In this document: in pieces, positions 32,836 to 41,766 of the stretch | Layout of the letters: every line of letters begins with the position of its first letter | How positions within the stretch are numbered: the stretch's first letter is position 1 | Assembly: GCA_017548125.1 (NCBI GenBank) | Contig: JAFYNK010000087.1 | Coordinates: 39,069-103,068, forward strand | Reading direction: 5' to 3' | Length of the DNA stretch: 64,000 bases | DNA from: Bacteroidales bacterium | Lineage (GTDB): Bacteria > Bacteroidota > Bacteroidia > Bacteroidales > F082 | The notes under the pieces: model-generated | Databases searched by the model: none | Told to the model about the DNA's origin: nothing | The model's input: the letters and a program-made list of their open reading frames with translations, nothing else | Translations under genes and position numbers: made by a program

Positions 32836-33441
32836 TTAATTGTCAGCTTTGATAACTACGACTTTAGCTGATGCTGTTGTATGATATACGAAAGTTGTAC
32901 CTTTATCTTTTTTGTCTTTTTTGTCTTTTTTGTCCTTTTGATTATCTAATATTTTTTCTTCCAAATTAGTTGCAACAATAGGTTCTATTAATGCGTCACC
33001 ACCAACCTCTTTTGCCATGCCAACTAATCTGCTAAAAGCAGTTGCTCTTGCTATAGCTTCTGGATTGTTATAATCTATATTGCCATAGTCATTTGTCAAG
33101 AAACCAGCTCTCAAAACTCCAGATGTTTTTGTTGACATTATAATATTTGAATATTTATTTTTTGTTAATTCTACAGAGTAGCCACCATCATCGGTGATTT
33201 TAATTATTGTTATTGTAGAATTATTTGGGCTATCTTGATAATTTACAGTTACAACTGAAGATACTTCAATGGTATTAAGGATTTTGTAATCTTCTCTCGA
33301 CAGATTTAATTCGCTAAAACTAACGGAATTCATTGTGTTAGTAGCGACAGGAGTAATCGTTGTTGTTGGTAAACTTGATAAACAAGATGTCATTGATACG
33401 CATAATGCTGTTACTGTTAAAAAATAACAAATTTTTTTCAT
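32836..33441 (-). CDS. Hypothetical lipoprotein with KKD repeat
   Basis: 201 residues from the ATG at 33441, which starts the clean signal MKKICYFLTVTALCVSMTSC; an ATG 12 codons upstream is less likely. The mature protein begins with a T/P-rich linker, then a domain with LNLSREDYKILNTIEVSSVV and AIARATAFSRLVGMAKEVGG that resembles small DUF6567-like lipoproteins of Bacteroidetes (tentative). A KDKKDKKDKKDK tract comes from a repeated TCTTTTTTG unit, a likely site of length variation. The downstream lipoprotein gene lies 33 bp away, so they form a pair. Confidence 0.72.
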   Translation of the reverse strand: MKKICYFLTVTALCVSMTSCLSSLPTTTITPVATNTMNSVSFSELNLSREDYKILNTIEVSSVVTVNYQDSPNNSTITIIKITDDGGYSVELTKNKYSNIIMSTKTSGVLRAGFLTNDYGNIDYNNPEAIARATAFSRLVGMAKEVGGDALIEPIVATNLEEKILDNQKDKKDKKDKKDKGTTFVYHTTASAKVVVIKADN

Positions 33442-33612
33442 TTTTTTTCTTACTCTGTTATATCCCATCGAGTACATCGGTTTTGATTATTAATTAAATT
33501 GATTTTTGCAAAAGAAGCTAATTTTAACATAATGAATGTGTAACTATTAGTTTAAAAATTAGAATATTTGGTAATACATTATCCATATAATTCACAAATT
33601 AACTTAACAGAA

Positions 33613-33642
33613 AACAATCTTGTCTGGTTAGGCGAGATTGTT
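33613..33642. terminator. Terminator hairpin, AACAATCT family, copy 1
   Basis: AACAATCTTGTCTG and GGCGAGATTGTT are complementary arms followed by a T-run. Near-identical hairpins occur at 43441 and 44764. Confidence 0.7.
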
Positions 33643-33806
33643 TTTGTTTTTATAGCCTCACAGTATTAACGTTTATACCAAGAATTTCAAATAGTCATTT
33701 CCATCATTTAAAGTCAAAGTCGTTAGAATGCCGCCTCGGCTAAATAGCCTTTTCTGTTTCTCTTTTTTGAGGTTAAAAAAGAGAAAGTGAATTTTTTTTC
33801 ATTTTT

Positions 33807-33840
33807 CACTAAATTTTTCACCACTTTTTGTTATATATAA
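33807..33840 (+). promoter_or_regulatory. Shared TATATATAA element, copy 1 (before sirtuin)
   Basis: CACTAAATTTTTCACCAC is followed by TTTTTGTTATATATAA. The same arrangement occurs at 34877-34917 and 42619-42658, each upstream of an accessory gene. It may be a promoter or a protein-binding site. Confidence 0.5.
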
Positions 33841-33913
33841 AATAAAAGCGTATTATTACGAAGTAAATTGGAATATTGAAAGTATAATATAATTAACTGA
33901 TACATAAAAAGAT

Positions 33914-34633
33914 ATGGATAAAAAGAAAAGGATAGTAGTGTTTACAGGCGCTGGCGTCAGTGCCGATAGTGGTATTGCGACCTTTCGTGATGCCGATGGT
34001 CTTTGGGCGAACTACCGCATAGAGGAGGTGTGTACTCCAGAGGCATTGAAGGACAACAGAGCGAAAGTCATTGAGTTTTATAATCTTCGTCGCAGGGAGT
34101 CGTTGACGAAGAAACCTAACGCAGGACATATTGCCATCGCCGAGATGGAACAATGGGCGGATGTCTGCGTGATAACACAGAATGTCGATAACCTACACGA
34201 GCAGGCTGGTTCTACGAGAGTGGTGCATCTTCACGGCGAACTGATGAAGTTGCGTTCTGAGGCGGATCCTGATTTAATATACGAAATCAACAAAGGATGG
34301 GAGCAGGAACTCGATGCACGCGGTGAAGACGGAGCCTTGCTACGCCCTCACATCGTGTTTTTCGGCGAGGATGTGCCGATGTTCGACTACGCAAGTAGGA
34401 TTGTAGAAAGTGCAGATATTTTGATAGTTGTGGGAACCTCGCTGGCAGTATATCCAGCAGCCTCGTTAGTTTACTATGTGCGTGACAAACAAGTGCCGAT
34501 TTATTTGGTCGACCCAGGTACACCCGACACATCTAATATTCAAAACCCATTGACGCACATCAAAGAACGTGGCGCTGTGGGAGTGCCGCAGTTGGTGGAG
34601 AAATTGAGAGGATCTGAGGAATTGGGGAACTGA
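33914..34633 (+). CDS. cobB: SIR2-family NAD-dependent deacylase (sirtuin)
   Basis: 239 residues. The Rossmann motif is GAGVSADSGIATFRD (12-26), the NAD/catalytic motif TQNVDNLHEQAG (88-99) and the catalytic His is in HLHGE (H107). GTSLAVYPAASL and YLVDPGT complete the fold. The YxxR pair in FYNLRRR (Y56, R59) is the acyl-lysine specificity motif of desuccinylase-type sirtuins. The four zinc-binding cysteines usual in many sirtuins are not visible. It removes acyl groups from lysine using NAD+. Its end is formed by a tandem repeat, so the last residues (GSEELGN) are repeat-derived. It sits at the left edge of the accessory island. Confidence 0.93.
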   Translation: MDKKKRIVVFTGAGVSADSGIATFRDADGLWANYRIEEVCTPEALKDNRAKVIEFYNLRRRESLTKKPNAGHIAIAEMEQWADVCVITQNVDNLHEQAGSTRVVHLHGELMKLRSEADPDLIYEINKGWEQELDARGEDGALLRPHIVFFGEDVPMFDYASRIVESADILIVVGTSLAVYPAASLVYYVRDKQVPIYLVDPGTPDTSNIQNPLTHIKERGAVGVPQLVEKLRGSEELGN

Positions 34634-34699
34634 GGAGTTAGGAATTGAGGAACTGAGGAGTTAGGAATTGAGGAACTGAGGAGTTAGGAATTGAGGAAT
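34625..34699. repeat. 24-bp tandem repeat overlapping the sirtuin stop
   Basis: The unit GGAACTGAGGAGTTAGGAAT plus TGAG is repeated about three times, starting inside the last sirtuin codons. Related words occur in aroE (11649-11693). Confidence 0.85.
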
Positions 34700-34705
34700 G
34701 ATTGG

Positions 34706-34759
34706 TAGAGACGTGGTAACAATACCTGTGAAATGAAAAATGATTGTTGATGCGTCTTT
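34706..34759. repeat. Dispersed hairpin repeat, family A, copy 4
   Basis: TAGAGACGTGGTAACAAT and GATTGTTGATGCGTCT are the degenerate arms of family A. Confidence 0.6.
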
Positions 34760-34790
34760 TTTTATAAAGATTTATCTTATTCCCACCTAA

Positions 34791-34816
34791 AGTCGCACAT
34801 CTGTGCGATTTTTTTT
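34791..34816. terminator. Hairpin terminator
   Basis: TCGCACA (34793-34799) pairs with TGTGCGA (34802-34808), followed by a run of T. Confidence 0.65.
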
Positions 34817-34876
34817 ATTAATTATAACTTCAACATAATCAACTCAATATCTATTGTTAAAAAAAATTCTTCAAAA

Positions 34877-34917
34877 TTTACTGAATTATTTACTAGTTTT
34901 TGATATATATAAGTAAT
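34877..34917 (+). promoter_or_regulatory. Shared TATATATAA element, copy 2
   Basis: TTACTGAATTATTTACTAG then TTTTTGATATATATAAGTAA, upstream of the first zinc-ribbon gene. It is followed by a spacer with CTCACAGCTCACAGC. Confidence 0.5.
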
Positions 34918-34999
34918 GAGCAACGAGCATTTTATCCTAAAACTCACAGCTCACAGCAAAAAAATAGTGGACAAAGACTGTTGACTTTTAAAAAATTAT

Positions 35000-35644
35000 A
35001 TGATACCAGGATTTGCAAGAATTACATTATGTCCTCACTGTGGAGGCGAGAAAGAAATCATGTCGTTAATGTCTGGAAATAGCATCGGCGCCGAGCGTTG
35101 GTCGGATGACAAACTCATCGCTCCGATATTGCGGAAACCATCTCCGGTGCAAAAGTGTCCGCATTGCGGAAATTACTATTTTATGCCACCGCACGAAGAG
35201 ACAAGAAAATCAGAAAGTTTATTCGGAACACGAGGACTGCTTGGTTATCAGGAATGGAAAGAGGCGTATTGGCAGTTTTGCGAAAGTCTTGAAAGTCCTG
35301 AAAATATATGCAAAGTCAACCCGATCAGATTGAATAAGGTCAGATTATGGGTACTGCAGGCATATAACGACTTTTATTACAGAGGTAATGATGAGCAATT
35401 TCCATCAGCAGAGGAATTCGAGTTCGTTAGAAGCATAGCGATAAGATTTGTCGAGGAATATGAAGACGTTGAACCATTGATGAAAGCGGAAATATATCGC
35501 GAAATCAATGAGATGCAAAAATGCTTAGAAATGCTTTCAAACATTTCTTATGAACAACTCAACGAATCCCAAAAGAGAATTTATTGCGAAATAAAAGAAA
35601 GAATGGAGAAAAGCGACAATAGGATTTTTAGGTTAAAACAATGA
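35000..35644 (+). CDS. Zinc-ribbon hypothetical protein, copy 1
   Basis: 214 residues. Two CPHC motifs, LCPHCGGEKEIMSLMSGN (about 11-28) and KCPHCGNYYFMPPHEE (about 51-66), should bind one zinc. The rest is mixed helical (LGYQEWKEAYWQFCESLESP, VRLWVLQAYNDFYYRG, FVRSIAIRFVEEYEDVEPLM). It is a close paralogue of the protein at 40740-41390. No known family was recognised; it may be a nucleic-acid-binding or metal-binding accessory protein. It is the first gene of the accessory run after the shared spacer. Confidence 0.75.
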   Translation: MIPGFARITLCPHCGGEKEIMSLMSGNSIGAERWSDDKLIAPILRKPSPVQKCPHCGNYYFMPPHEETRKSESLFGTRGLLGYQEWKEAYWQFCESLESPENICKVNPIRLNKVRLWVLQAYNDFYYRGNDEQFPSAEEFEFVRSIAIRFVEEYEDVEPLMKAEIYREINEMQKCLEMLSNISYEQLNESQKRIYCEIKERMEKSDNRIFRLKQ

Positions 35645-35827
35645 AACTGAAAATTGAAAACGGAAAGTTGAAAATTAGCAGTGAGCTGCGAGCCATGAGT
35701 TGTGAGCAAAACTGCCCAAAGCTCACGGCTCATAGCAAAAATGGAAATAGTGGACAAAGACTTGTTGTCTTGTAGTCTTGTTGACTTGTAGTCTTTAAAA
35801 AAATATAATAACCAAAAAATATTTTAT

Positions 35828-36334
35828 ATGATAACATTAATATCAATTCTAGCAGATTTAGATGACCAATTAAATTATGGTGATAATAAAATGACAAGAA
35901 TGGAAAAATTGTCTGATAATCCTTATAGGGAAGGATCTTCTATTGAAGACTATTTGCATAATATAAATATCTATGCTCAGATGATGAAAATCTATGTCGA
36001 TTTTTTCACCGAGTATTGGTATGAAGACAATGTGGAGAAAACCAACGAGATGATGAATAAGGAACTGGAAAGAGTTGGTATATGTGGACCGAATAGGATA
36101 TGGTCTGGTCTTACAGCAGAAGAAAACAACTCATTAGGAAAATATGTGCTCAGTCTGGATTTACCTGTCAAACGCTCAGAAATGGAAGAATTCTTTGAGC
36201 GTGTTAGATGCGGCGACTTGGAGTTCCTTTGCAGATACTCCAGAAGTCAATACGGCACTTGCGCATGGGAGTTGTTGAAAGACGTGAGGAGAAGTTTAAA
36301 ATTAGCTAACAGCAAAATTAAAAACAGTGGATAA
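35828..36334 (+). CDS. Hypothetical protein, accessory island
   Basis: 168 residues, acidic and mainly helical (SIEDYLHNINIYAQMMKIYV, NEMMNKELERVGICGPNRIW). No domain was recognised. The last residues (LANSKIKNSG) come from the spacer-type repeat that follows, so the natural end may have been altered. It is preceded by a spacer with repeated GACTTGTTGTCTTGTAGTC words. It could be a small immunity or regulatory protein, but there is no direct evidence. Confidence 0.6.
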   Translation: MITLISILADLDDQLNYGDNKMTRMEKLSDNPYREGSSIEDYLHNINIYAQMMKIYVDFFTEYWYEDNVEKTNEMMNKELERVGICGPNRIWSGLTAEENNSLGKYVLSLDLPVKRSEMEEFFERVRCGDLEFLCRYSRSQYGTCAWELLKDVRRSLKLANSKIKNSG

Positions 36335-36382
36335 AGTCTGTTGACTGTAGTCCGTTGTCTGTTGACTTAAAAAAATAATAAT

Positions 36383-37846
36383 ATGAAAAACAAAATCTTA
36401 AATCTTATCAATAGTATAGAGTTTCAAGAACTTAACTCGTATTACAATGAGAAGACTATCTTCGGTGCTCTCAATGTTGAACGTAACGAGAATCGTCATA
36501 GTGCATTTGTAGCATGGTGGTTAAACCCTAAATCTGAGCACGGTTTGGGTGACGCTACGCTGAAGTTGTTCCTGCGTCTTGTGGCTACGAAGGAGTGGGG
36601 AGAGAGTATTTTTAAGCAAAATGATAAAGTAGATTTCTATAGTCGAGTTCTTGCTGGAGACTATAACATCACTATTCGTGAAGACTTTGAATTAGAAAAG
36701 AGTGTGGGCAAGTTAAGCTCAAATAATTCAAAAGGTCGTATTGACATTTGGTCTGCTTTGGAATTGACTGCCGAGGACGAAGATGGTAAGGATAGTTCTC
36801 TTGCAGTCGGAATGGTTATCGAAAATAAAATATATAGCAACGAAGGTAAAAACCAGACGGTGCGATATTTTGATGCTGTAAATTCATATATGAAAGAGCT
36901 TCCATCTGAGATGGAGTATAGCGGTATGGGTATCTTGTTGACAGCAACAAAACAGAAGCCTTCTTGCGATCAATTTATCAATATTACTTACCAAGAGCTA
37001 TTGACATACGTCATAGAACCACTTATGTCGAGCGTTGATGCGGATAGTTCGCAATTTGTTGAGGCATTTGTTCGCAATCTCGGTCGTCCTGCCTTGACTG
37101 AAAACAATAAGCATTATGGCGTATTGGCTGTTTCTAAGAAAGAGAAGATGTTGCTTGAGCGTGTCGTGACGAACAACCGCGATATATTTGAAAGTACTTT
37201 TGCTTCGCTATATCCTTCGTCTGATGTTAAAAAGATTATCGGTGAACGTTATGAGACTCTGACTTCTGGTAACGTTGATGACGACAATATCCTTCGTATG
37301 CTTTGGGATGCCAACGAGATTCTTTTCAAGGCTGTTATATATCATTTGTATGGTGAACACAGTGCAAAGTTGGATAAACTCTTTAAATCCTCAAACAGAG
37401 ATAACAGCAAATATTTAGTCTCATACAACGAAAAGGAGATATTCCCTGACAAACGTCTCTCAAAAGCGATGGCAGCTTGTGCTATATTCAAGGCTTATCT
37501 TATGGAATATCCTGCAACAACGCTTGCAGAACTGCGAAAGGCTTTCCCTTGCGAAAAGCTTAATGCTTACTATTATGACCGTTACTACAACGATTTGTTC
37601 TACGAATCTAATCCAGACAATGTTGACGAGACCGGCTATGAAATCTTGACTTATACCGCTGGTAAACATAAAGGTAAAGAAGCGAAGGCAAAGTGGGATT
37701 TCTATCTCGATGAGGAAAAATTGTTACCTATTGAGAACGGACAGAAAAATGCGATGTGCGTTAAAATGTGGCGTAAATGCGACTTTGATAAACTCGTTGA
37801 ATTTGTTGAAGAAAACTATAAGTTTATTGGTATAGAAGAATGTTAG
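36383..37846 (+). CDS. PD-(D/E)XK nuclease-superfamily protein (PDDEXK_4-like), copy 1
   Basis: 487 residues. The N-terminal nuclease-like core has NRHSAFVAWWLNP (about 37-49), GRIDIW with D121 and the E-x-K pair VIENKIYSNEGKNQT (E147, K149), with a downstream glutamine as in PF14281. The C-terminal half has a domain shared with the split gene at 38892-40655: WDFYLDEEKLLPIENGQK and MCVKMWRKCDFDKLVEFVEE. This family is common in accessory and defence islands; the substrate is unknown. It is intact and preceded by a spacer with GTCTGTTGACT words. Confidence 0.85.
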   Translation: MKNKILNLINSIEFQELNSYYNEKTIFGALNVERNENRHSAFVAWWLNPKSEHGLGDATLKLFLRLVATKEWGESIFKQNDKVDFYSRVLAGDYNITIREDFELEKSVGKLSSNNSKGRIDIWSALELTAEDEDGKDSSLAVGMVIENKIYSNEGKNQTVRYFDAVNSYMKELPSEMEYSGMGILLTATKQKPSCDQFINITYQELLTYVIEPLMSSVDADSSQFVEAFVRNLGRPALTENNKHYGVLAVSKKEKMLLERVVTNNRDIFESTFASLYPSSDVKKIIGERYETLTSGNVDDDNILRMLWDANEILFKAVIYHLYGEHSAKLDKLFKSSNRDNSKYLVSYNEKEIFPDKRLSKAMAACAIFKAYLMEYPATTLAELRKAFPCEKLNAYYYDRYYNDLFYESNPDNVDETGYEILTYTAGKHKGKEAKAKWDFYLDEEKLLPIENGQKNAMCVKMWRKCDFDKLVEFVEENYKFIGIEEC

Positions 37847-37935
37847 GCAATTAGGAATTTATGCCTCTCATGCTTTCGATAATCTCACATCTCACAGCAA
37901 AAAATAAAATTATTAATGAGTTAAAAATAAGTAAT

Positions 37936-38550
37936 ATGAGTAATTATGGTTCAAATAGTTTTGTCATTGAAGGTGCTGTAGGCATAGAAATGTACAAAAA
38001 AATCTCAAAGGCGTTCGACATCTGTGTTGAAGAGTATACGCCATACGAAATAGGCAGATTGAATGGTAAACTATACACAATAGAGATGTCTAAATCCGAA
38101 TATTCTATAGATGATAGAGAGTATATTTTCAGTGTATACAACATCGAGGATTATGAAAACAAGCATTTCGGTCTTTCACTTGCTTACTCGTGGATTCAAC
38201 CATACAATATTGAATTGGAAGATGGCAATCTGCATATTTCTGAAAGCTGGCTCAATTCAGTTGGCGCGGTGGAATATTACATCAGAGATGTGAAATTACA
38301 CAAGCAAACAAATGTGTATTTTGAAACTAATTGCGAAGCGGATATCGCAGGAGCGACAAATGACAGTGAGGGCAAATACTTTGAGAGGTATTGCTATTAT
38401 GAGTGCGAATGTGACACTATGATTCCCGAAAACTTTAATGATTTACCCGTTGATGAGCAATTGTTAATTTGTAAGTTATTGAAGGATAAAGGTATAGGTA
38501 TCGAATATAATGCTACAAGAATCATTGAAACAGATAAGTTCTTCGGTTAA
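37936..38550 (+). CDS. Hypothetical protein, accessory island
   Basis: 204 residues from the ATG at 37936; a longer frame begins at 37861 but its first codons are spacer repeat. The sequence mixes strands and helices (FVIEGAVGIEMYKKISKAFD, FSVYNIEDYENKHFGLSL) with a cysteine-rich stretch (YCYYECECD). No family was recognised. It follows nuclease copy 1 closely and may be its partner (inference). Confidence 0.6.
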   Translation: MSNYGSNSFVIEGAVGIEMYKKISKAFDICVEEYTPYEIGRLNGKLYTIEMSKSEYSIDDREYIFSVYNIEDYENKHFGLSLAYSWIQPYNIELEDGNLHISESWLNSVGAVEYYIRDVKLHKQTNVYFETNCEADIAGATNDSEGKYFERYCYYECECDTMIPENFNDLPVDEQLLICKLLKDKGIGIEYNATRIIETDKFFG

Positions 38551-38650
38551 GATGTGAAATGTTAATCGTCGCCGTATAATCACTGCAAGGACTATAATGA
38601 CAAATTTAAAATTATAAGTAAAGTGATAAATATTTAAATAAGTTAAAGTT

Positions 38651-38854
38651 ATGATTATGGTTAAAACATTTACTATGGGAAGTTCCATGAATCCACTTCA
38701 TCATGAAAGATTGGATTGTAGAATAAATAAATTTTTGGAAGAAAATAATGTGGAGGTAATAGATATAAAGTATTCAACTTGCTGTTGTATAAATGGTTCT
38801 GCTGTATCATGGTTGCCATCTGCAATGTTGATTTATAAGGAATTAGATAAATAA
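38651..38854 (+). CDS. Small Cse60-like protein (DUF2758-like)
   Basis: 67 residues. The pattern VKTFTMGSSMNPLHHERLDC, INKFLEENNVEVIDIKYSTC, then SAMLIYKELDK resembles the short Cse60/DUF2758 proteins (acidic start, helix with IN-FL, VIDIKYS strand, final ALIIY strand). This assignment is tentative. A start at the second ATG (38657) is possible. The function of the family is unknown. Confidence 0.55.
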   Translation: MIMVKTFTMGSSMNPLHHERLDCRINKFLEENNVEVIDIKYSTCCCINGSAVSWLPSAMLIYKELDK

Positions 38855-38891
38855 TGTGTATTTAAAAAAATAAAATCTTAAATCACAGATT

Positions 38892-40655
38892 ATGGATATT
38901 ATGACTTCCAAACATAATTATCAAGAGATGATAATAAAGTTCAATAGTGATAAGGATATTATTGCATTGAGAGAAAAATATAAAGAACCTACATTTTTTG
39001 AAATCATTTCCAAACAAAGAAGCGAAACTACATATAGTTCGTTCCTTAAGTGGTTGTTTCAGTCGAGCTGTACAGATTCAGGTACGGTTTCTCCGATATT
39101 GTTGCTTTTGGATGTACTTGTTGCCAAGAGTAAGAACACTCAGATTGCTGATGACATCAAGAGGCATATAATTACTCGAGACTTTATGATTAACGATATA
39201 CAAGTAGAAACTGAAAAATCTGTGAGTTCTGTTGCAGCGGCTTTGGATATAAAAAACAATTCTCTTTATCAATGGGGAGAAGATGATATTCAAAAGATTA
39301 TTGCAAAGTGCCAAGATAGAATAGATGTTTTTATCAGTTGTGATATAGAATTTAATGACGAAGACGATAAAGCAAGAAAATTACAGATAGTCATTGAAAA
39401 TAAAATCGATTCTGGAGAAGGCAAAGGTAAAAAAAAGACTGGTGTTGAAAGTTATGATAATGCTATACAAACCCAACGCTATCACTATGCGACTGCGTTA
39501 AAGAATAGTGAATATGTTACACAGTTATATGTTTATTTAGCTCCTGCAGGTGCTGATAAATGTGAACTTGATGATGTTTATATACAGATAAATTATCAAG
39601 ATATTGTAGATGGCATTATTCTGCCGATGTTGGCTTCATCTGCTTTGTCGTTAAGGCAAAGGTTTTTCTTGGAAGAATTTAAAACAGAATTGACATTCCC
39701 AAGTTTGGAAAGTGATAAAGTACGTAACAGTATAGCTAATAGCATGGAGAGCACGGAGTGTTTCAAAAAAATATGGGATAACCATAAGGCGTTGATTCTT
39801 GATGCTGCTATATGTTCAATAGAGTCTGATATATATCTTTGGGCAGATGAATATGTACTTAGACCTAGCAATAAGGAACTATTAAAGAAATGTAAGGAAG
39901 TTGATGAATCTAGAATACCCGAAAAGTGGTTAAAGAAGCTGGGAAATATAAGGGTTGTCTTTGGTTCTAATGAAAAAAATGATTTCAATAAATTGCTTAA
40001 AGATTTAAAACTTCAGGTGTCGAGTGTTAGGTCAATGATTGCAGATGAGGATGCAACTAAGTTGCTGGAACCATTTTGGAATAATAATCAGAGATTTTTA
40101 CTTGCTGTTATGAGTGGTGTGAAAGACGACAATGATGTGAAAGAAAAAGAGGTGATAGAATAATTGTTGGGTGATCTTTCGAAGCGTGATACGACGAAGT
40201 ATCAGGTGTTTTATAATAACGAGTGCTTGAATGAACGAATGTTGGCAGGAAAAGATGCTAATAACGGAGAGACCGCTTGGTTGATAATTAATGCTTGGCT
40301 GAAAAGTATGGAGAATGACAAGGTTGATTTAGGAAAACTCAATGAAGTGTTCAAGCCTAATACATGCAACTCGTATTATGGTAATGGCAGATGGTTGAAG
40401 AATCTGTTTTATGAATACAATAAAGATGGAAAATATACAGCAGATGGAACTCAGTCTGATGGTTATGAAGTTAAAGCTGGAGGATGGGATTTCTATAAGC
40501 CAAAAGATGATAATGATTTGAAGTTTCAATTTGAACTCAGCGATGGCACTAAAGTTATTATGTTGAAAATGTGGAGAAAAAATAGTTTGAAAATATTATA
40601 CGAATATGTGAAGAAGTCCACAAGTATGGATATAGATATTCAACCTGCACTTTGA
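38892..40655 (+). pseudogene. PDDEXK_4-like nuclease gene, copy 2, split by an in-frame TAA
   Basis: The frame is open from 38892 but stops at TAA (40161-40163) after 423 residues. It continues in the same frame to 40655, giving a further 163 residues. The first part has TYSSFLKWLFQ, the nuclease motif DRIDVF (D145) and IENKIDSGEG (E169, K171). The second part (GGWDFYKPKDDNDLKF, VIMLKMWRKNSLKILYEYVK) aligns with the C-terminal domain of copy 1 at 36383-37846. The gene was therefore one unit; the stop is a nonsense change, a readthrough site or a sequence error. If translated separately, the second part would need the TTG directly after the stop. Confidence 0.8.
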
Positions 40656-40739
40656 TAATTTTTCCCATAATTTTAGAGTGTATGAGCAATGAGAATTTTC
40701 CTCATAGCTCAAGGCTCACAGCAAAAAAAATAATAATAT

Positions 40740-41390
40740 ATGAGACTAGGTTTTGCAAAAATTACATCATGTCCTCATTGTGGAGGTGAGAAAGAAATCA
40801 TGTCGTTAATGTCTGGAAATTACATCGGCGCAGAGCTTTGGTCGGATGGAAAACTCATTGCTCCTATGTTGCAGAAGCCATCTCCAGTACAAAAGTGTCC
40901 GCATTGCAGAAAATACTATTTTATGCCACCGTACGAAGAGACAAAAAAATCAGAAAGTTTATTTGGAGCACGTGGTTTACTGAGTTATCTGGAATGGAAA
41001 GAGGTATATTGGCAGTTTTGCGAAAGTCTCGAAAGCCCTGAAAATATAAGCAAAGTCAACTCTATCAAATTGAACAATGTAAGGTTTTGGGTGCTACAGG
41101 CATATAATGACTTTTATTACAGAGGTAATGATGAGCATGTTCCATCGGCGGAGGAATTTGAGTTTGTTAAAAGCATAGCGATAAGATTTGTCGAGGAATA
41201 TGGAGACGTGGAGCCATTGATGAAAGCGGAAATATATCGCGAAATCAATGAGATGCAAAAATGTTCAGCGATACTTTCAAGCATTTGTACCGAACATCTA
41301 AACGATTCCCAAATGGGAATTTATTGCGAAATAAAAGAAAGAATGGAGAAAGGCGACAATAGGGTTTTTAGGATAAAACATGGAAAATAA
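40740..41390 (+). CDS. Zinc-ribbon hypothetical protein, copy 2
   Basis: 216 residues, paralogue of 35000-35644 along its whole length. Both CPHC motifs are kept (SCPHCGGEKEIMSLMSGN, KCPHCRKYYFMPPYEE), with substitutions elsewhere. It is preceded by the same kind of spacer (CTCAAGGCTCACAGC). It overlaps the next gene by 11 nt, unlike copy 1. Confidence 0.75.
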   Translation: MRLGFAKITSCPHCGGEKEIMSLMSGNYIGAELWSDGKLIAPMLQKPSPVQKCPHCRKYYFMPPYEETKKSESLFGARGLLSYLEWKEVYWQFCESLESPENISKVNSIKLNNVRFWVLQAYNDFYYRGNDEHVPSAEEFEFVKSIAIRFVEEYGDVEPLMKAEIYREINEMQKCSAILSSICTEHLNDSQMGIYCEIKERMEKGDNRVFRIKHGK

Positions 41391-41766
41391 AAATAAATTC
41401 AACGATTTGAGCAAGGTTCCGGTTGAGCTCTACGACGATGGTGTCAACTACGGAATGATTTATAACATACAGGCATCGGAAGAAGTGCTGGAGGATGTGG
41501 CGAAACTGATGGATGGCTTCTACGAACTTTGCGGAGGAAGTCCTGAAGACGAGGACTGGACTCGCTTCGTTCTTTTGTCTTTCTTTCTTTTTTCCATCAA
41601 TGGTGCCGATGGAGAATGGGACTATGAAGGCAATATCATCGGATATGACAAGAATTCCGACGAATTGGAGATTTTCGTCAACTGCAGAGGCAATGCTATA
41701 ATCCCTTTCCGTGACGCTTTGCTCAAACGCTTCCCTGAAATATCTTATATCGAAGTGTATAACTAA
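41380..41766 (+). CDS. Hypothetical protein coupled to zinc-ribbon copy 2
   Basis: 128 residues. It starts 11 nt before the stop of the upstream gene, which suggests translational coupling. The composition is acidic with one moderately hydrophobic stretch (RFVLLSFFLFSINGADGEW). No known domain was recognised. A strand-rich C-terminus (DELEIFVNCRGNAIIPFRDA) is visible. It may act with the zinc-ribbon protein (inference). Confidence 0.65.
   Translation: MENKNKFNDLSKVPVELYDDGVNYGMIYNIQASEEVLEDVAKLMDGFYELCGGSPEDEDWTRFVLLSFFLFSINGADGEWDYEGNIIGYDKNSDELEIFVNCRGNAIIPFRDALLKRFPEISYIEVYN

Larger units (their letters stand above)
33478..33913. other. Intergenic region before the sirtuin: hairpins and promoter element
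   Basis: No gene was seen. It holds a terminator-like hairpin AACAATCTTGTCTG / GGCGAGATTGTT (33613-33642), a perfect 12-bp inverted repeat TTTCTCTTTTTT / AAAAAAGAGAAA with a 6-nt loop (33757-33786), and copy 1 of the TATATATAA element (33807-33840). Confidence 0.6.

Noticed and set aside
34625-34699. Three regular repeats that could suggest a CRISPR array
   Set aside because: Units are adjacent with no unique spacers and no cas genes are visible.
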